Source of the DNA: Calliopum simillimum
Taxonomy: Eukaryota; Arthropoda; Insecta; Diptera; Lauxaniidae
Assembly (NCBI GenBank): GCA_951812925.1
Contig: OX638368.1
Location: 620,001 to 684,000 of the forward strand
DNA length: 64,000 bases
Direction: 5' to 3'
Shown: positions 1-11,698 of the stretch, piece by piece
Layout: each line of letters opens with the position of its first letter
Numbering within the stretch: position 1 is the first letter of the stretch
Position numbers and translations under genes: made by a program
The notes under the pieces: model-generated
What the model saw: only the letters and a program-made list of their open reading frames with translations
Told to the model about the DNA's origin: nothing
The model's database searches: none

Positions 1-726
1 TCGTATTATTTCCTTAAATTTTCTCAAATCGCCAGTATTTCAGTGTGGTTGTTTATAAAAGATTTGCATAAGGACTCGAATTGCTCCATTGCTTTTGTTT
101 CATTGTTGTTGTTTTTGTTGGAGTCTTTGCTTTTTCGTCGTCATTTGCTTGCTTGTATTTGTGGTAATGATATTCATTACTCGCTAAACAGGGTGTATTC
201 TATTGTAGTGCTAGTCGTACTGCTTTCTCTCCGATGGCAGATGGAGATGATAATTTCTGATTTTTTTCTCTTTCTCTTTGGCCATAGCTTTCTTTTCATT
301 TTATTTTTATTTCGAAATAGAATTTTATTACTGCATAATTCAAGGTTAAATTGATGCGGTAATAAAAGCCATTCATTCAGAGGCGTTAAATAGAATTATG
401 TGCAGCGACGTTTTGTTCAATTTACGAGTATGGCGAATTTGAATTAGATTTTCTCGGTGACGGACGCAGCGGAGGGAGTCGTATTAATGACACTTAATGA
501 CGCTGTAAATATTTATGATCTTCAATTCGTTTAAAGGATACGAACGAATGGTGAAGAGGCGCAAGCTAAAGATTACAAGAATTGGCCTAAAAATCGCAAA
601 GTTGAAATTATGCTAAATTGAAAAACTAATTATTTGTGGTAAAATTTTAAACTATTTTGAAGGAAAAACATGCAATTTTTAGAAAAAACTATATATCGCC
701 GGTGCTGACGAAGACTATCTCTTCTT
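1..726. other. Non-coding, AT-rich
   Basis: I see no coding signal, RNA gene or repeat boundary here. Open frames are short and low in complexity. Confidence 0.5.
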
Positions 727-873
727 AAAATGCGGACAAGAAAATCCTTTTTTTCAAAAACTGCGGCGAAAAAGATATTTTTTGTGCGAATGCGAACAAG
801 AAAATCACTTTTTACAAAATGCGGAGAAGAAAATAACTTATTACAAAATGCGGCGAAGAAAATCACCCTTTAG
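727..873 (+). repeat. 29-bp minisatellite, five units
   Basis: Five consecutive units of 29 bp (one is 31) follow the pattern AAAATGCGGMGAAGAAAATC plus a T-rich tail ending in AC or AG. Units start at 727, 756, 787, 816 and 845. The second unit is the most diverged. The array gives a spurious minus-strand frame because the unit lacks stops in that phase. Confidence 0.85.
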
Positions 874-1443
874 GTGTATAGGCTTTCCAAAATTTTTTGC
901 TGCAGATATATTAAATCATTTTAGTCTTTATATTTTCTCTTCGAATTTCAAATCGCTTTAGGTATACTTTTTATATTTTTAGTTATTGCATTTTTTTAAA
1001 AATAGGTCTAACATTCCATTTGCCTCTAAGTTAAGCACCCTCGCAGCTCCCAACCCTTGATCTGAGGCTGAAAGCAAAAATTATAGCATTGACTCATATT
1101 TCAGTAGAGAGCTAAGTAATTGCATGAGCAGGTATTTACATAAATTTCAGTTGAAATCTGAGAAAAAAATAATTTTAAATTTGCTCAACTTAAAATCAAA
1201 ATAACAATAACATCAACTTTAACTTTGATTTCAATCACTGACAGCTCCAAGCAATGAAGATAAACACACACACACATTTACAGTTCAGGTTTGCAAATAT
1301 ATTTTTCTTTTGCACAAAATAAACAAAAACCTTAGGAAATGCAAACAGAAGAAAGAACTAAACAAAAAAACACACACACATACATCTGCAAGCTTATAAA
1401 AATAAAATATAAACATATTTGCGCAAAACAAACACAGAATTTG
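874..1443. other. Non-coding, AT-rich
   Basis: Simple AT-rich sequence with a short CA run near 1266. No gene seen. Confidence 0.5.
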
Positions 1444-2042
1444 AACACAAGGGGAAAAAAAGTGCCCTTCTCAAGTGTTTCTTTTTCGCCAATAAGCGCT
1501 TCCGCTCCGTAAGAACTATTCCTTCTTTTTAACATTGCATATCCTAGGATGTAAGCTCGCTTAAGCTTACCGCAGCTTAACTTCAGAAGTCCTTTAAATG
1601 AAAAAAAAAAAACTTTCAGCCCAGGACTTGTATCCACGACTGTTCATGTGATAGATGGAAACAGATTATTTTTACTTACATTTATTTACCAACTCGTTAG
1701 ACCGCTTCACCCGATACGATAAAGAGGTATTAAATTTGTATATTAAGCAAATATTGTGCCAACAGAATTTGACATTCGAATGCTTACTGCAGCCTTACAT
1801 AGAATCATTGTGTAATCAGTTTCAATTCAATTAAATAAAAGGAAATAAATAAAAAAAAAGAAAATAGAAAAGTGAAATAAAAAAATGTTGAATAAAAAAA
1901 TTCACCAAAAAAAAATCACCCGTGCTAGGCTCAAACCCATGTTGTTCTTACTACAGCCTTACATGGAGTCATTGTGTAAGTACTTCTAAATTTCTATAAG
2001 GACAAGTGCTTGGCTCAGAAGCGCTTGAAATTTTTCCTCTTC
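1444..2042 (-). mobile_element. CCCAAG-ended repeat, diverged copy (R3)
   Basis: This is a shorter, diverged relative of the pair at 8491-9394 and 12890-13806, in the same orientation as the second. Shared landmarks in order are the AAGGGGAAAA end, the motif CCAATAAGCGCTTCCGCTCC, the block AACATTGCATAT, the CTTACCGCAGC stem, a degenerate tRNA-like module around 1620-1720, AGAATCATTGTGTAATCAG, a second B-box-like stretch (GGCTCAAACCC on the plus strand, 1931) and the terminal AAGTGCTT...AGCGCTTGAAATTTTTCC. It carries no protein-coding frame, so it is non-autonomous. Confidence 0.75.
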
Positions 2043-3185
2043 GGTACACATTCACACATATATGTTGCCACACGTTTAGTAAAACTTAATGGCTGCGAGG
2101 CAGTGTTTTTTTTTTTTTGACAAAAACAAGAAAGTAAGTCGCATTTTATTGCCAAATTGTCAAATCGGAACATATTTGCTGTCAGCAACACACACAAACA
2201 CCCATACATACACACAAACACATATATGCTTATGTACAAACATCCGCAAAAACAGCAGCAGCCATTGAAACACTTTAATACCACTATGTTATCCCCAATC
2301 CATGCAGGTGTGTGTGGGGAAATGCAAGTTTGACGTCAGTTTTAATGTTATTGCTATTAGTTGTGTATGTGTGCGTATTTGTATATATGCGTGTGTAATT
2401 CTATGTTCACAGCATATCTATTTCATTGCTGGCAATTTATTTAAGTTGTGTCAAAATGTGACAATAATTGAAAGTTAACGCCACAAGGGTTAATTCAGGG
2501 CATTATCGTTAAATTGCGTTTACTTTTGTTATTCCTTTTATTCCTTATGTAGGTACTTGTGTCGTTTGGGTCATGAAATTGGAAAAATGCAATTGTTCAA
2601 GATTTAATAAGAAATGGACTGGGTGAAAAAAAGGAAAAAATGAGTTCAAATAGTTGAAGCTGTCAAAAATTATTTAAAATAATACTTTTGCTTACGAGAC
2701 TAGTGCAGAGAATTTCGTTAGCTTAATATGGAAAAGCCGTAACTCACATTTTCAATACTTTACAGGAGAAGGAAAAAACTGAATAAAATTTGACACGCCA
2801 AACATTTAAAAAAAAATGTAAATGCAATTTACAACAAAAACTATCAACAATTTTCATTCTAGGATTTTCTTTCTTTGTTTTTTGAGTTGTTAGGGCTTTT
2901 TACAATTAATCAAAAATTATGAATAAAATCAATGTTGTTCAGTATAAAATGAAAAGGAAAACGTTTACAAAGAAAGTTGATTGGATTGGACAAAAATTTG
3001 AACGAAAATGTTTATGTTTTGTATGGAAGATTATCATAAAAGTGGTGACTATCAGCAGGCAACAACAATTAGAAACATTAAAGTGTACATCAAGTAAAGT
3101 TTATTATAATAAAATACCCACAGCAACTGAACTCATTGATGCTATTAACGTTTTTCCATCAGTATACCTTGCTATTCTTCGTATT
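2043..3185. other. Non-coding with CA-rich microsatellite
   Basis: A degenerate (CA)n/(CATA)n run lies at about 2189-2222 and a GT-rich stretch at about 2360-2395. No supported gene. The short frame at 2919-3206 has no recognisable domain. Confidence 0.45.
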
Positions 3186-3500
3186 GACTATGAAGCCTTC
3201 GTGTGACTTTCGGGACTACCTAGGAATTCTTTGTTTTGATTTTGAAGCCTTCGGGTGAACTTCTGGAGCCTTCGGGTGACCCAAAAAACTACCAGTTAGA
3301 CCTTTTTGATAGTCCGCCAATGATATTTTGCCTCGTTGTGACTATCAAGCCTTCGGGTGACCTTCAAGAACCTTCGGGTTTCTTAAAAAACTATTAAATA
3401 AGATTCATTGATAGTCTACCAGAGATGTTTTTCCTCTAGTATACCCAGATATTCTTCGTTTTGACCTTCGGATGAACTTCAAAAACCTTCGTGTATAGCA
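3186..3500 (+). repeat. Degenerate tandem repeat with TTCGGGTGA motif
   Basis: The motif GAAGCCTTCGGGTGA, or close variants (AACCTTCGGGT, AAGCCTTCGTGTGA), recurs about eight times. It sits inside a longer, loosely repeated block of roughly 130 bp that also contains TGATAGTC and CCTCTAGTATACC/CCTCGTTGTGACTATC. Copies have drifted and spacing is uneven, so the exact unit is uncertain. Confidence 0.6.
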
Positions 3501-4190
3501 TAAAAACTTTCCCATGTTTGAGATACACTCACTGCTAAGTTTTCAGCTTAATTAACCGAATAGTTTCTGAATGATTTTAACTCTATTTAAACGCTACATA
3601 TTGTGTGTAAGGGCTTTTTTCTTTCAAGAATTTTTTGTTATGTGTTATGGCTTTTTTAAAATTGACTATAACTTGGCTATTTTTGATATTATCATGCCTA
3701 ATTTTTGTAAGAAGGTGTATTAGAGAGTGGTCAACCAGAACATGCAAAAAAGTCAATTTCAAAAAAATTTGAGATACGCCTTTTCCATAACGATTTAATC
3801 TTACAAAGCCCTGTATATATCTTTTTTATAAGGTGAGCAGCTGACTTGTGTCATATCTGTTTTTGCATAAACACTACATGACTTTTACCATTTCATTCCA
3901 ATGCTTTCAACCTCCTGATACTTTTCAACGTCATTTATCATCACTACAACCAATACAACCGCAATATATTCAACTCAAAATCATATATATTAGTGTCAAT
4001 AGCACTGCCATAGCTACGTACAGCAGCACTTCGATGCGCTCTAAATGCGCTATAAAAGATGATGCTTGACGATCGATGGCAGCAGCACAATGCGATGTAT
4101 TTGAAATGTTAAAGACGAGCGCCCTTCAACACTCAAACACATGAATACAGAGGCAGACAATGCAATTGACACATACATATGAACATTGGG
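3501..4190. other. Non-coding, AT-rich
   Basis: No coding or repeat structure could be supported in this interval. Confidence 0.45.
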
Positions 4191-4777
4191 GTGTCCGTAA
4201 TTTACCAAGCGCTCTTTGATTTTAAGAAGAGACTCTTTGAAATGCCAGGCTGGAAACTTGGAAAATTACTATTTTCATACAAAATTGTTTTGGAAAAGTC
4301 TTTACTCGGTGTTTTTCATCATATTAAAGTTCTGTTGCATTGTAGGAAAATTCAAGAAATGAGTTAGTTTTATGTCATTCAAGCATGGCGAGATGTCATT
4401 AAATTCAAAATCATAACTAGTCCAGTTCTTGTTTTATGACTCCGAATAGTGTGCTCCCATAGTTCTTAATTTGAAAAAAAAAAAAAAAAAAATTTTTAAT
4501 TTTTTCAAATGTACATGCATTTTAGCCCACTGATCGGCGTCATAAAACAAGAACGGGGACAGGTTTGACATTGAATCTAACGGTACTTATTTCTAGAATT
4601 TTCCTACAATTTTACAGAACTTTAATATGATGGAAAACACCGAGTGAAGACTTTGTCCCATATGTTTTTATATGAAAAAATAAATTTTGCTTTTTTTTTT
4701 TTTGACTACTCGCTATAAATTTTATTAATTTGATGGATCGCTTATTAAAAACAAAGAACTTGGTAAATAACGGACAC
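4191..4777. mobile_element. Foldback (palindromic) MITE, ~590 bp
   Basis: The two halves are imperfect inverted copies over almost their whole length. The ends read GTGTCCGTAATTTACCAAG and, on the other strand, GTGTCCGTTATTTACCAAG. The arms also share ACTCGGTGTTTTTCATCATA (left) with ACTCGGTGTTTTCCATCATA (right), then TTAAAGTTCTG and GTTCTTGTTTTATGAC near the centre. An A-run at about 4472 separates the arms. There is no coding frame. I could not fix a clear target duplication, so the outermost base is approximate. Confidence 0.8.
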
Positions 4778-7700
4778 TCTATTGAAAATATCTTACATAC
4801 ACAAGAGTTTGTGTTAAATACAACAAAACACAACACAACAGTTGCATGTTGTTTCTCATATGCACATGCACAATAACGCTGACTGACTGACAGACATTCT
4901 CACAAACAATGACAGATAATGCAAGCTGCAGCGCATCATTAATGTAGCATACACTTAGGCGTAAATTCGTTTGTAAATTACTCGCTTGTTGCATGACACA
5001 CAATGACCTAACAAAAAATCGATGATGCAGATGATGATGATGATGGTGGTGTCGTTGGCAATGATGGTAGCAATGGTAATAGTGATGGTAGCAGTGATGA
5101 TGATTACTATGATGCTGTTGATGTCACTGCATTCGTTCGTTTCGTTGATCGTTGGCTATATTTCAAGTGTCAATGGGGTCACTTCGTTCAAATGTCAGGT
5201 GGTTGTGTGCGCTTAAATAGAGTTTACAATGCGATGCAGCCTTAAATGTATAGTGTGCAATAAATTTTGTTGCTTTGTACTGTTCAGTTTAAATAAAACA
5301 AAAGAGTTTAAAGAAAAAACTTAGAGTTAAGTAGTAAATGGGACTGTAAAAGAAAACCTAAGCTGGTTATCAATGGTTGCTTAATGAATAACCTGCTCTT
5401 CAGTTCTTGAGTAACTTTGCAATGACCAATCTACATATTATTTGTTGCGTTATTGACTGCTATTGACTAAAAGACACGAACTTCACCAAATATTGTAGTG
5501 TAATATTTTAAGAAACTTCATAAGCAGACTTTTTTTGATCGATGCACTTCATTTTTGAATGATGATGATAAGTGTTCTTCTCCCACCCAGTGGCATTTAC
5601 TGAGCTTGAAAATGTCAAATGTTTAAGATATAAAACATTATTCAAACATTTGAATAATATGAGTTTTCTTTAAACATCGCTCTGAATTCCTTTATTTGAA
5701 TTTTGGTTAGATTGAATTCAATGTCATTTCCAGAAATGTTGCTTTCTTTCTGTTTAATTATACAAATTGAAAAGTTCACCTGGTTGTTTTTGTATATTTT
5801 TGTAAATCTAGCAACATTGAAAGAACGAAAATCACAAAGTAATGAGCTCAAAACATCATTAAATCGCATGAAATTCTAAAATTTCAAAAGATTATGAGGA
5901 AAAAAAAAAACACAGTTTGACACTAAAAAATAAAAATGTCAGCGTTATTGACAAATGCTTGACTTTTATAACCGCGCCGCAAAGTATGCTACTAAAAATA
6001 AGGAAAAAAATCAAAACAAAGAAAGTTATGGGAGAAAAGTAAAATTATTACAACATAACTTCAGGATAATAAATCAAAATTTATTGAGGAACTTAAAGTT
6101 GAGAGCCGGCAACTAACATTAATCATCAGCATTTTAAAATGCGAAGAGCGCACAGGGCAAGGAAGCCCGGCAGACGTACATGGTGGCGGCATCGGTTTTG
6201 GCCAAAGTTGACAAAACAAAAAACGCAGTATTTAATTTATGGTAAAAATATATTGTTGAACTCATAACGCGCAAAATTTGAACCAAAAAAATGTGAAGAA
6301 ATAAAATAAAATGATTGCATAGATTTAGGGTGCTAAGCTGTCGCATAGGATTTATGCCGACGCACATTGTACGTACCTACGTAAATGTGAAAAAGTAAAC
6401 ATGTGTGGGTGCCTGTTCATAAATTTTTATTTTATCTCGCTTGTAGATAATATTTCAAGGCATATTGCATATGTACATATATAGCAGTTTTTGCCTGTCA
6501 CTGTAAAATTGAATATCAAAAGAAATCCCTTAAAGTCACAACTCAGACGCTTACGCACACATTGACACTGTATGCGGAGGCTTTGATGGGACTTGTAGCG
6601 TAAGTCACAGCTTGATGGACCAACTGTGAGTTTATGTGGTTTTTTGCAAAGTTTTTGCCGTCATTCATATGGAAATCCACTTTTTGTCAGAAGTTATATA
6701 AAACTGATGCCATTGAGCTGCTGTCAACGTGTCACGTGCTGTAATTTAAGTAACCTGTGTGTGCCTCCACACTGCGACAGTTGAAATCCTTTTTCTGGTT
6801 TTTATTTCCTTTTTTCCTATTTGAAATAAAGATTCACCATTTCATTTTAAGCTATATAGCTCAAATAACCTTGAACGCAGAGTCAAAGGGAAATTTAAAG
6901 AAATGTTTTGCTTAACAGTCACGTCAAATCCATGGGTATTGTTAATATGAGACTGTTAAGTTGACCCCAATTTCCCTTCCATTTTTTTACTGTAAATCTG
7001 TTGCTTAAATTTGACAGAAAAATCCCAGAAATTTTTTTTATTGCAAACATTTAAGCGAAAAGAAAACCTTATTAATTATGGCAACGTGATGTAGCACACT
7101 GGACAAAAGGATTCAAGTTCAACTCATTCATGGTCACTTTAAGGTTATTTGAAACTATTCGCATTTTTCTTATGAAAACCGCTCATTAAAATGACAGCTG
7201 GTAATTAATCTGCTTCCTTGGGCGCAACACGTGCCGCAATGTGCAATGAAGCGTTCAGTACGCGTCAGTGGAGAGGAACAAAAGAAATATATAAGTAATT
7301 GTCCTTAAAAAGGATAAAGTTACTGTCGCACTTAAAATTACACCAAAGAAAATAAGGCAAACATGAGGAAAGAGTGTCTGCGGGAAATAATTTTGGTATG
7401 TTATGCCGAAGCATTTTTTTTTCTTTTCGAAAACTAAAATGACTGAAATCACTTTCAGCACAATTTGGGGAAATATTGTACCTAGAACAGTGGGCACGAA
7501 ATTTTGATAAATGGTAAAATAAAGGAAACGCTTATACTCAAAAACTGTAAGCCACTGTTTTTTTCGTATGCAATCAAATATTTGTGCTTTGCGCAATGAA
7601 AATGAAATTCGATTTGATCTCGCCCTCTTTTTGTGCGAAAAACGAGAACTGCGACTTCATTAAATGTATGTAATTTGCGAAAAACAGCATTCATTAAACT

Positions 7701-8490
7701 TGCATGCAACCAATTAAGCGAAAAATCATGCAGTTCACAAAATGTCAACAACACACACACACACTGCCAATGGCAATTGTTAAATTACAAAATAAAGTGT
7801 AACCATAAGGCAGTTCCACACGGTTGCTTTATGTTGCATACTTTTGTGCTGCTCCAGCTGATTGCTTGCATTTTTGCCTTTAACCTCAGTACCAGTAGTA
7901 AACAAATCAGCAACAACAGCAACAAATACAACAATATTACAAATGAAGCAGTTAAACAGAAAAACACAATACGGCCAAAAAACAAAAACATGAATAAAGA
8001 AGGAGAAGAAGAAAGAACAAAGGACGTAGCAATAAAAATCACATAAGCTGCACCAAAAGCACTTTTATTAAATTACAAGCCATTACTCACGCAGAGCAAG
8101 AAAGCGTAAACAAATACATACATTTACACACATATGCATAATCATACATACAACTGCAAAGCGGACAATTATATTGTTGTGCAAAGAAAACAAAGACAAG
8201 TAAAATGTTGCAAGTGCTGGCTATGAATGGAGGTTGAAAAGAAGATGAAAAAAAAAAAAAAAAAACAATGGGCGAAAATGCAAATCCTTTTCAAAAAATT
8301 GCATTTCCCGTGCAAGCAATTGCAGTTGTATTTGCATTTATTTTTGAGACAATATTAGTTATTGTCTCACTGTATGTGTGCATTTTTGAGTGGGACTGTA
8401 ATGTAAGCTAGACATGCAAGCACCAAGCGACAACAAATGTAGTTGCTGCTAGTAAGCAATGCACATACATACAAACACAAACGATTATAT
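4778..8490. other. Long non-coding stretch
   Basis: The sequence is AT-rich and probably intronic or intergenic. A GATGAT/GGTAGCAATG-type microsatellite lies at about 5022-5120, a CA run at about 7748-7765 and an A/AAC-rich stretch at 7895-8000. The open frames here (for example 7633-8046) are low-complexity readings of CAA and AAC repeats. I found no exon, RNA gene or element boundary that I can defend. Confidence 0.45.
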
Positions 8491-8566
8491 CCCAAGAGGA
8501 AAAATTTCCAGCGCTTCTGATCTAAGCACTTCAAAAGTGCTTGTCCCCATAGAAATTTAGAAGCAC

Positions 8567-8975
8567 AATGATTTTTTATAAGGGTGCAGTAAGAACATCG
8601 TGAGTTCGAACCCAGCCCGGGAGATTTTTTTTTTTACTTTTTTTTACTTGTTTTTGCTTTATTTTTTTTTATTAAAATATTTTTTATTCAACATCTTTTA
8701 TTTCACTTTTCTATTTTCCTTTCTCTTATTAATTTACTTTGTTTAACTGAATTGAAATTGATTACACAATGATTCCATATAAGGCTGCAGTAAGAACAAC
8801 GTGAGTTCGAACCCAGCCCGGGTGATTTTTTTTTCCGTTTTTTTATTTATTTTTGCTTTATTTATTTTTTTTATTAAAATATTTTTTATTCAACCTTTTT
8901 TTATTTAATTTTTCTATTTTCCTTTCTCATTTTTATTTACTTTTGCTTACTTGAATTGAAACTGATTGCACAATA
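8567..8975 (+). repeat. Tandem ~205-bp units with B-box-like core
   Basis: Two direct units each run from AATGATT-type sequence through GGCTGCAGTAAGAACA and GTGAGTTCGAACCCAGCCC, a T-run, TTATTAAAATATTTTTTATT and TTGAATTGAAA-like sequence to a GATTACAC/GATTGCAC boundary. A third partial unit starts at about 8971 (AATAATTCTATGTAATGCTG). The GTTCGAACC core matches the tRNA B-box pattern, and the T-run after it could end Pol III transcription. That function is inference. Confidence 0.7.
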
Positions 8976-9065
8976 ATTCTATGTAATGCTGAAGGAGCAT
9001 TTGCATGTCAAATTCTGTTTGGACAACATTTGCTTAATATACGAATTTAATATCTTTTCATATCA

Positions 9066-9175
9066 TCGGGCGTTGGTGTAGCGGTCTATAGGGTTGGTAT
9101 ATGTAAGAAAAAAGTATCTAGCACGCAGAGGGTCGTAGATTCAAATCCTGTCGCGGCTAGTTTTTTTTTTTCTCT
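9066..9175 (+). other. tRNA-like module inside R1
   Basis: The sequence GGGCGTTGGTGTAGCGGTC fits an A-box (TGGTGTAGCGG), and GATTCAAATCC about 55 bases later fits a B-box. A run of T follows, as at the end of a Pol III gene. The T-arm and acceptor do not pair well, so this is not a working tRNA. Inverted counterparts are in R2 at about 13130-13222 and, diverged, in R3 at about 1620-1715. Confidence 0.5.
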
Positions 9176-9408
9176 TTTTTTTTTTTTAATTTTATTGAAA
9201 AAATGCTTACCGCAGCATTACAAATAAGCGCTTTAAAAACTCTTTTTTGGTAAGGCTGCGGTAAGCTTTTGCTCACTTACATCCTATGATATGCAATGTT
9301 AAAAAGAAAGTATTGTTCTTACGGAGCGGGAGCGCTTATTGGTGAAAAGGATGCACTTCAGAAGGGTTTTTGAAGCACTTCTTTTCCCCTTGGGATATTA
9401 CACAAATA

Positions 9409-10681
9409 AGGACTGCCCAACAAAATTTGTCCCTTTTATTCCTTAAGATTATAATTTACCTGATGATCATGCAGGTCGAAATATGGGTGCTATATTCTCT
9501 ATGTAACATGACGATTAATAAAATATATAACACTTGGCAAACAAACTTCAGACGATAAAGATATCTAGCAATCAAGAAAAAAAGAGCAAACTCATTTGTA
9601 CACTTGCATGCAAAAACGAGAATTAAAATATTCAGCCATAGCTAAAAAAACCAGTGCATCAAAAATCACTGTCCAAAGGGTTATTTCGAATTATAGAAGG
9701 GGTCAACTTATTACGCGGAAAAAGAGTTTAGGTAGAAAAGCCAGTATAGACCCACAATTGGGGAAAAAAGTAAAGCGCCTTTTTAGTCAGAATCCCAACA
9801 CTTCAGAACGAGATATGGTTGCCAGAGCAGGAACCTCAAAAATTTCTATAAACAGACTAAAGAAAAAACTGAAGCTAAGAACCTACAGAGTTCAAAAAGT
9901 ACCAAACCGTTCCGATGAAAAGCAGTTAGAGGCTCAAAAGCGAGCTCGAAAGTTATAAGTCGGTTACTTGACTTAATTTGACTGCTGCATAATGAACGAT
10001 GAAACATACGTTCAGGCAGATTTTAAACAGCTAACAAGACACGAATTTTACACCTGTTTGGAGGAGGGGCAGATACAGAGCAAATTTAAAGAGAAGAAAA
10101 TTACAAAGTTTCCCAAGCAGTATATGGTTTGGCAGGCCATATGCACCTGCGGTCTGAGGAGCATTTTTTTTGTAAAACTGGGCACAATTAACTCAAAAAT
10201 TTATATTGACGAATGCTCTGAAAAACGTGTTTTGCCATTTATTCGTGAGCACGAAGGTACTGTAAGGTTCTGGCCTGATTTAGCAACCTCTCACTACTCT
10301 AGAGCCTCCGTAAAATGGTACAAAAGCAATAATGTAAATTTTGTTCCCAAAAATGCGAATCCACCTAACTGCCCACAGCTTCGACCAATGGAGAGATATT
10401 GGACTCTAATGAAATCAGATCTCCAGAAGAGTAAAAGCACTGCAAAAAATTTAAAAGATTTCAAAAATAAGTGGCGAAGGTCGCACGGTACTGTCGACGA
10501 AACAACTGTACAATACTTAATGAAGGGTCTTAAGAAAAATGTAAAATATTTTTATATAAAATAAATATTTGTTAATAGTGTAAGGTTATTTATGTTTGTT
10601 ATACTACTCATTTAAAAAAAATTCATTACGTATTTTTTTATTAATGAAAAACAAAGGGACAAATTTTGTTGGGGCAGTCCT
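9409..10681 (+). mobile_element. Tc1/mariner-type element, DD37E class
   Basis: The element is bounded by TA duplications (9407-9408 and 10682-10683). Its terminal inverted repeats are about 28 bp, starting AGGACTGCCCAACAAAATTT on the left and AGGACTGCCCCAACAAAATT on the right end read inward (one extra C). At 1273 bp it is full length for the group. It carries one transposase frame, broken by two stops. The transposase spacing (37 residues between the second Asp and the Glu) places it with the DD37E group known from mosquitoes and other animals. Confidence 0.92.
9608..10564 (+). pseudogene. DD37E transposase, two in-frame stops
   Basis: The enzyme would cut and paste its own element at TA sites in the nucleus. 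The N-terminal half (9608-9958) has a helix-turn-helix reading KYSAIAKKTSASKITVQRV, then GRK-type basic motifs. Two TAA codons in the same frame (9956-9958 and about 9974-9976) split it from the catalytic half, which resumes at ATG 9992. The catalytic triad is visible: Asp of NDETY, Asp of WPDLATSHY, and Glu of LRPMERYW, with 37 residues between the last two. The first ATG in this frame is 9608; an upstream TTG is not needed. Otherwise the frame is uninterrupted, so inactivation looks recent. Near-certain family call; not functional as it stands. Confidence 0.9.
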
Positions 10682-10939
10682 TATAAAAAGACAATCAGAT
10701 GAAAAAAAGAAACACTTCAGAGGAAAATCGCCCAGTGAAAACAAAAAATGGAAAATTTTCTAGACACTCTCCACTTCAATGTGTGTTCCTATATCGAAAA
10801 AAAAAAAAAAAATAAAAATAAAAAATCGGCAATTGTTTTAATAAATCTCATGGAAAGTGAAATTTAACTAAACGAAACCAGCGTTTGTCGAGATATATTG
10901 ATTTGAATTTTTATTTTTTTTTTGAGAGTTTTCGCTTGC
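10682..10939. other. Non-coding flank
   Basis: AT-rich with an A-run at about 10799-10813. No feature seen. Confidence 0.4.
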
Positions 10940-11698
10940 CAGCTGGATTGCCATGTAGAAAATTCAGTTACGTATTCCAAATGTCGTTAACGTAAACTAC
11001 ATGATGTAAAACACTTGAAAACTCTTAGTTCTCTACATGAATTTTGTAGAATACGTAAAATACTAAATATAAGCACAAATTGAATTCGATTTAAGATAAA
11101 TTATTGTATTTAAAGAAGCCCATTTTATTTCTAATTTTTTTAATTCCAATGAATAAGATTACCTAACACAGATAAAAATTAATGTAAATTATGAAGATTG
11201 TTTTCAGTGCTCATTTTCGATATCGTCACGTAATTATGTACTATGAAATATATTGTACGTTCAAGAGTTTCCTTGATTTCTCGACCGTTTCTGTCTCTCC
11301 TGTCAATATGAATGTTTCCCCAATGGGAAAATAGATAGCCGTTGTAGGTGTACCATTGATGAGGGAACTTTCAAAAATTTTATCGGAAATGTAGCTACAT
11401 CACTTTGTTCAGCAGTACGTGTTTACTGCTAAAACGTAGTCGAGTTCGTGGTTTTCTTTTGTTTAAAGCAGCGAAAATTCCTTTATTTGCCGAGAATTAC
11501 AATGATAATATTTTAAAATTGAAATCGTTTTAATTTAATATTCTTTATTTTATATGACAATGATAATAATTACGTACATTGGTGAATACTTCTCTCATTT
11601 GGTATGTTTAGTTTTGATTGCATGAGAGTTTCAAATATTTTCTACACTTTACAAGTAGAAAACGTAATTAAATAGTGTAAATATGGCAACCCAGGCTG
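10940..11698. mobile_element. Possible TIR element (CAGCTGG...GCTG)
   Basis: The left end CAGCTGGATTGCCATGTAGA and the inverted right end CAGCCTGGGTTGCCATATTT are similar over about 15 bp. Both are followed a little further in by TTACGT. There is no coding frame and no clear target duplication. The boundaries are tentative. Confidence 0.35.

Larger units (their letters stand above)
8491..9394 (+). mobile_element. CCCAAG-ended non-autonomous element (R1)
   Basis: The ends are CCCAAGAGGAAAA and, on the other strand, CCCAAGGGGAAAAG. A possible ATAT duplication lies at 8487-8490 and 9395-9398. Inside are two tandem ~205-bp units (from about 8567 and 8767), each with GTGAGTTCGAACCCAGCCC followed by a long T-run. 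A third module at 9066-9175 looks like a degenerate tRNA. A stem CTTACCGCAGC/GCTGCGGTAAG follows near 9207-9270, and the 8-bp palindrome AAGCGCTT or parts of it recur. There is no protein frame. The copy at 12890-13806 is very similar and inverted. The superfamily is unknown to me. Confidence 0.8.

Noticed and set aside
7633..8046. 137-codon open frame
   Set aside because: It is a reading of CAA/AAC-rich low-complexity sequence with an equally long antisense frame.
9066..9175. Functional tRNA gene
   Set aside because: A- and B-box-like sequences are present but the T-arm and acceptor stem do not pair, and the sequence is part of a repeated element.
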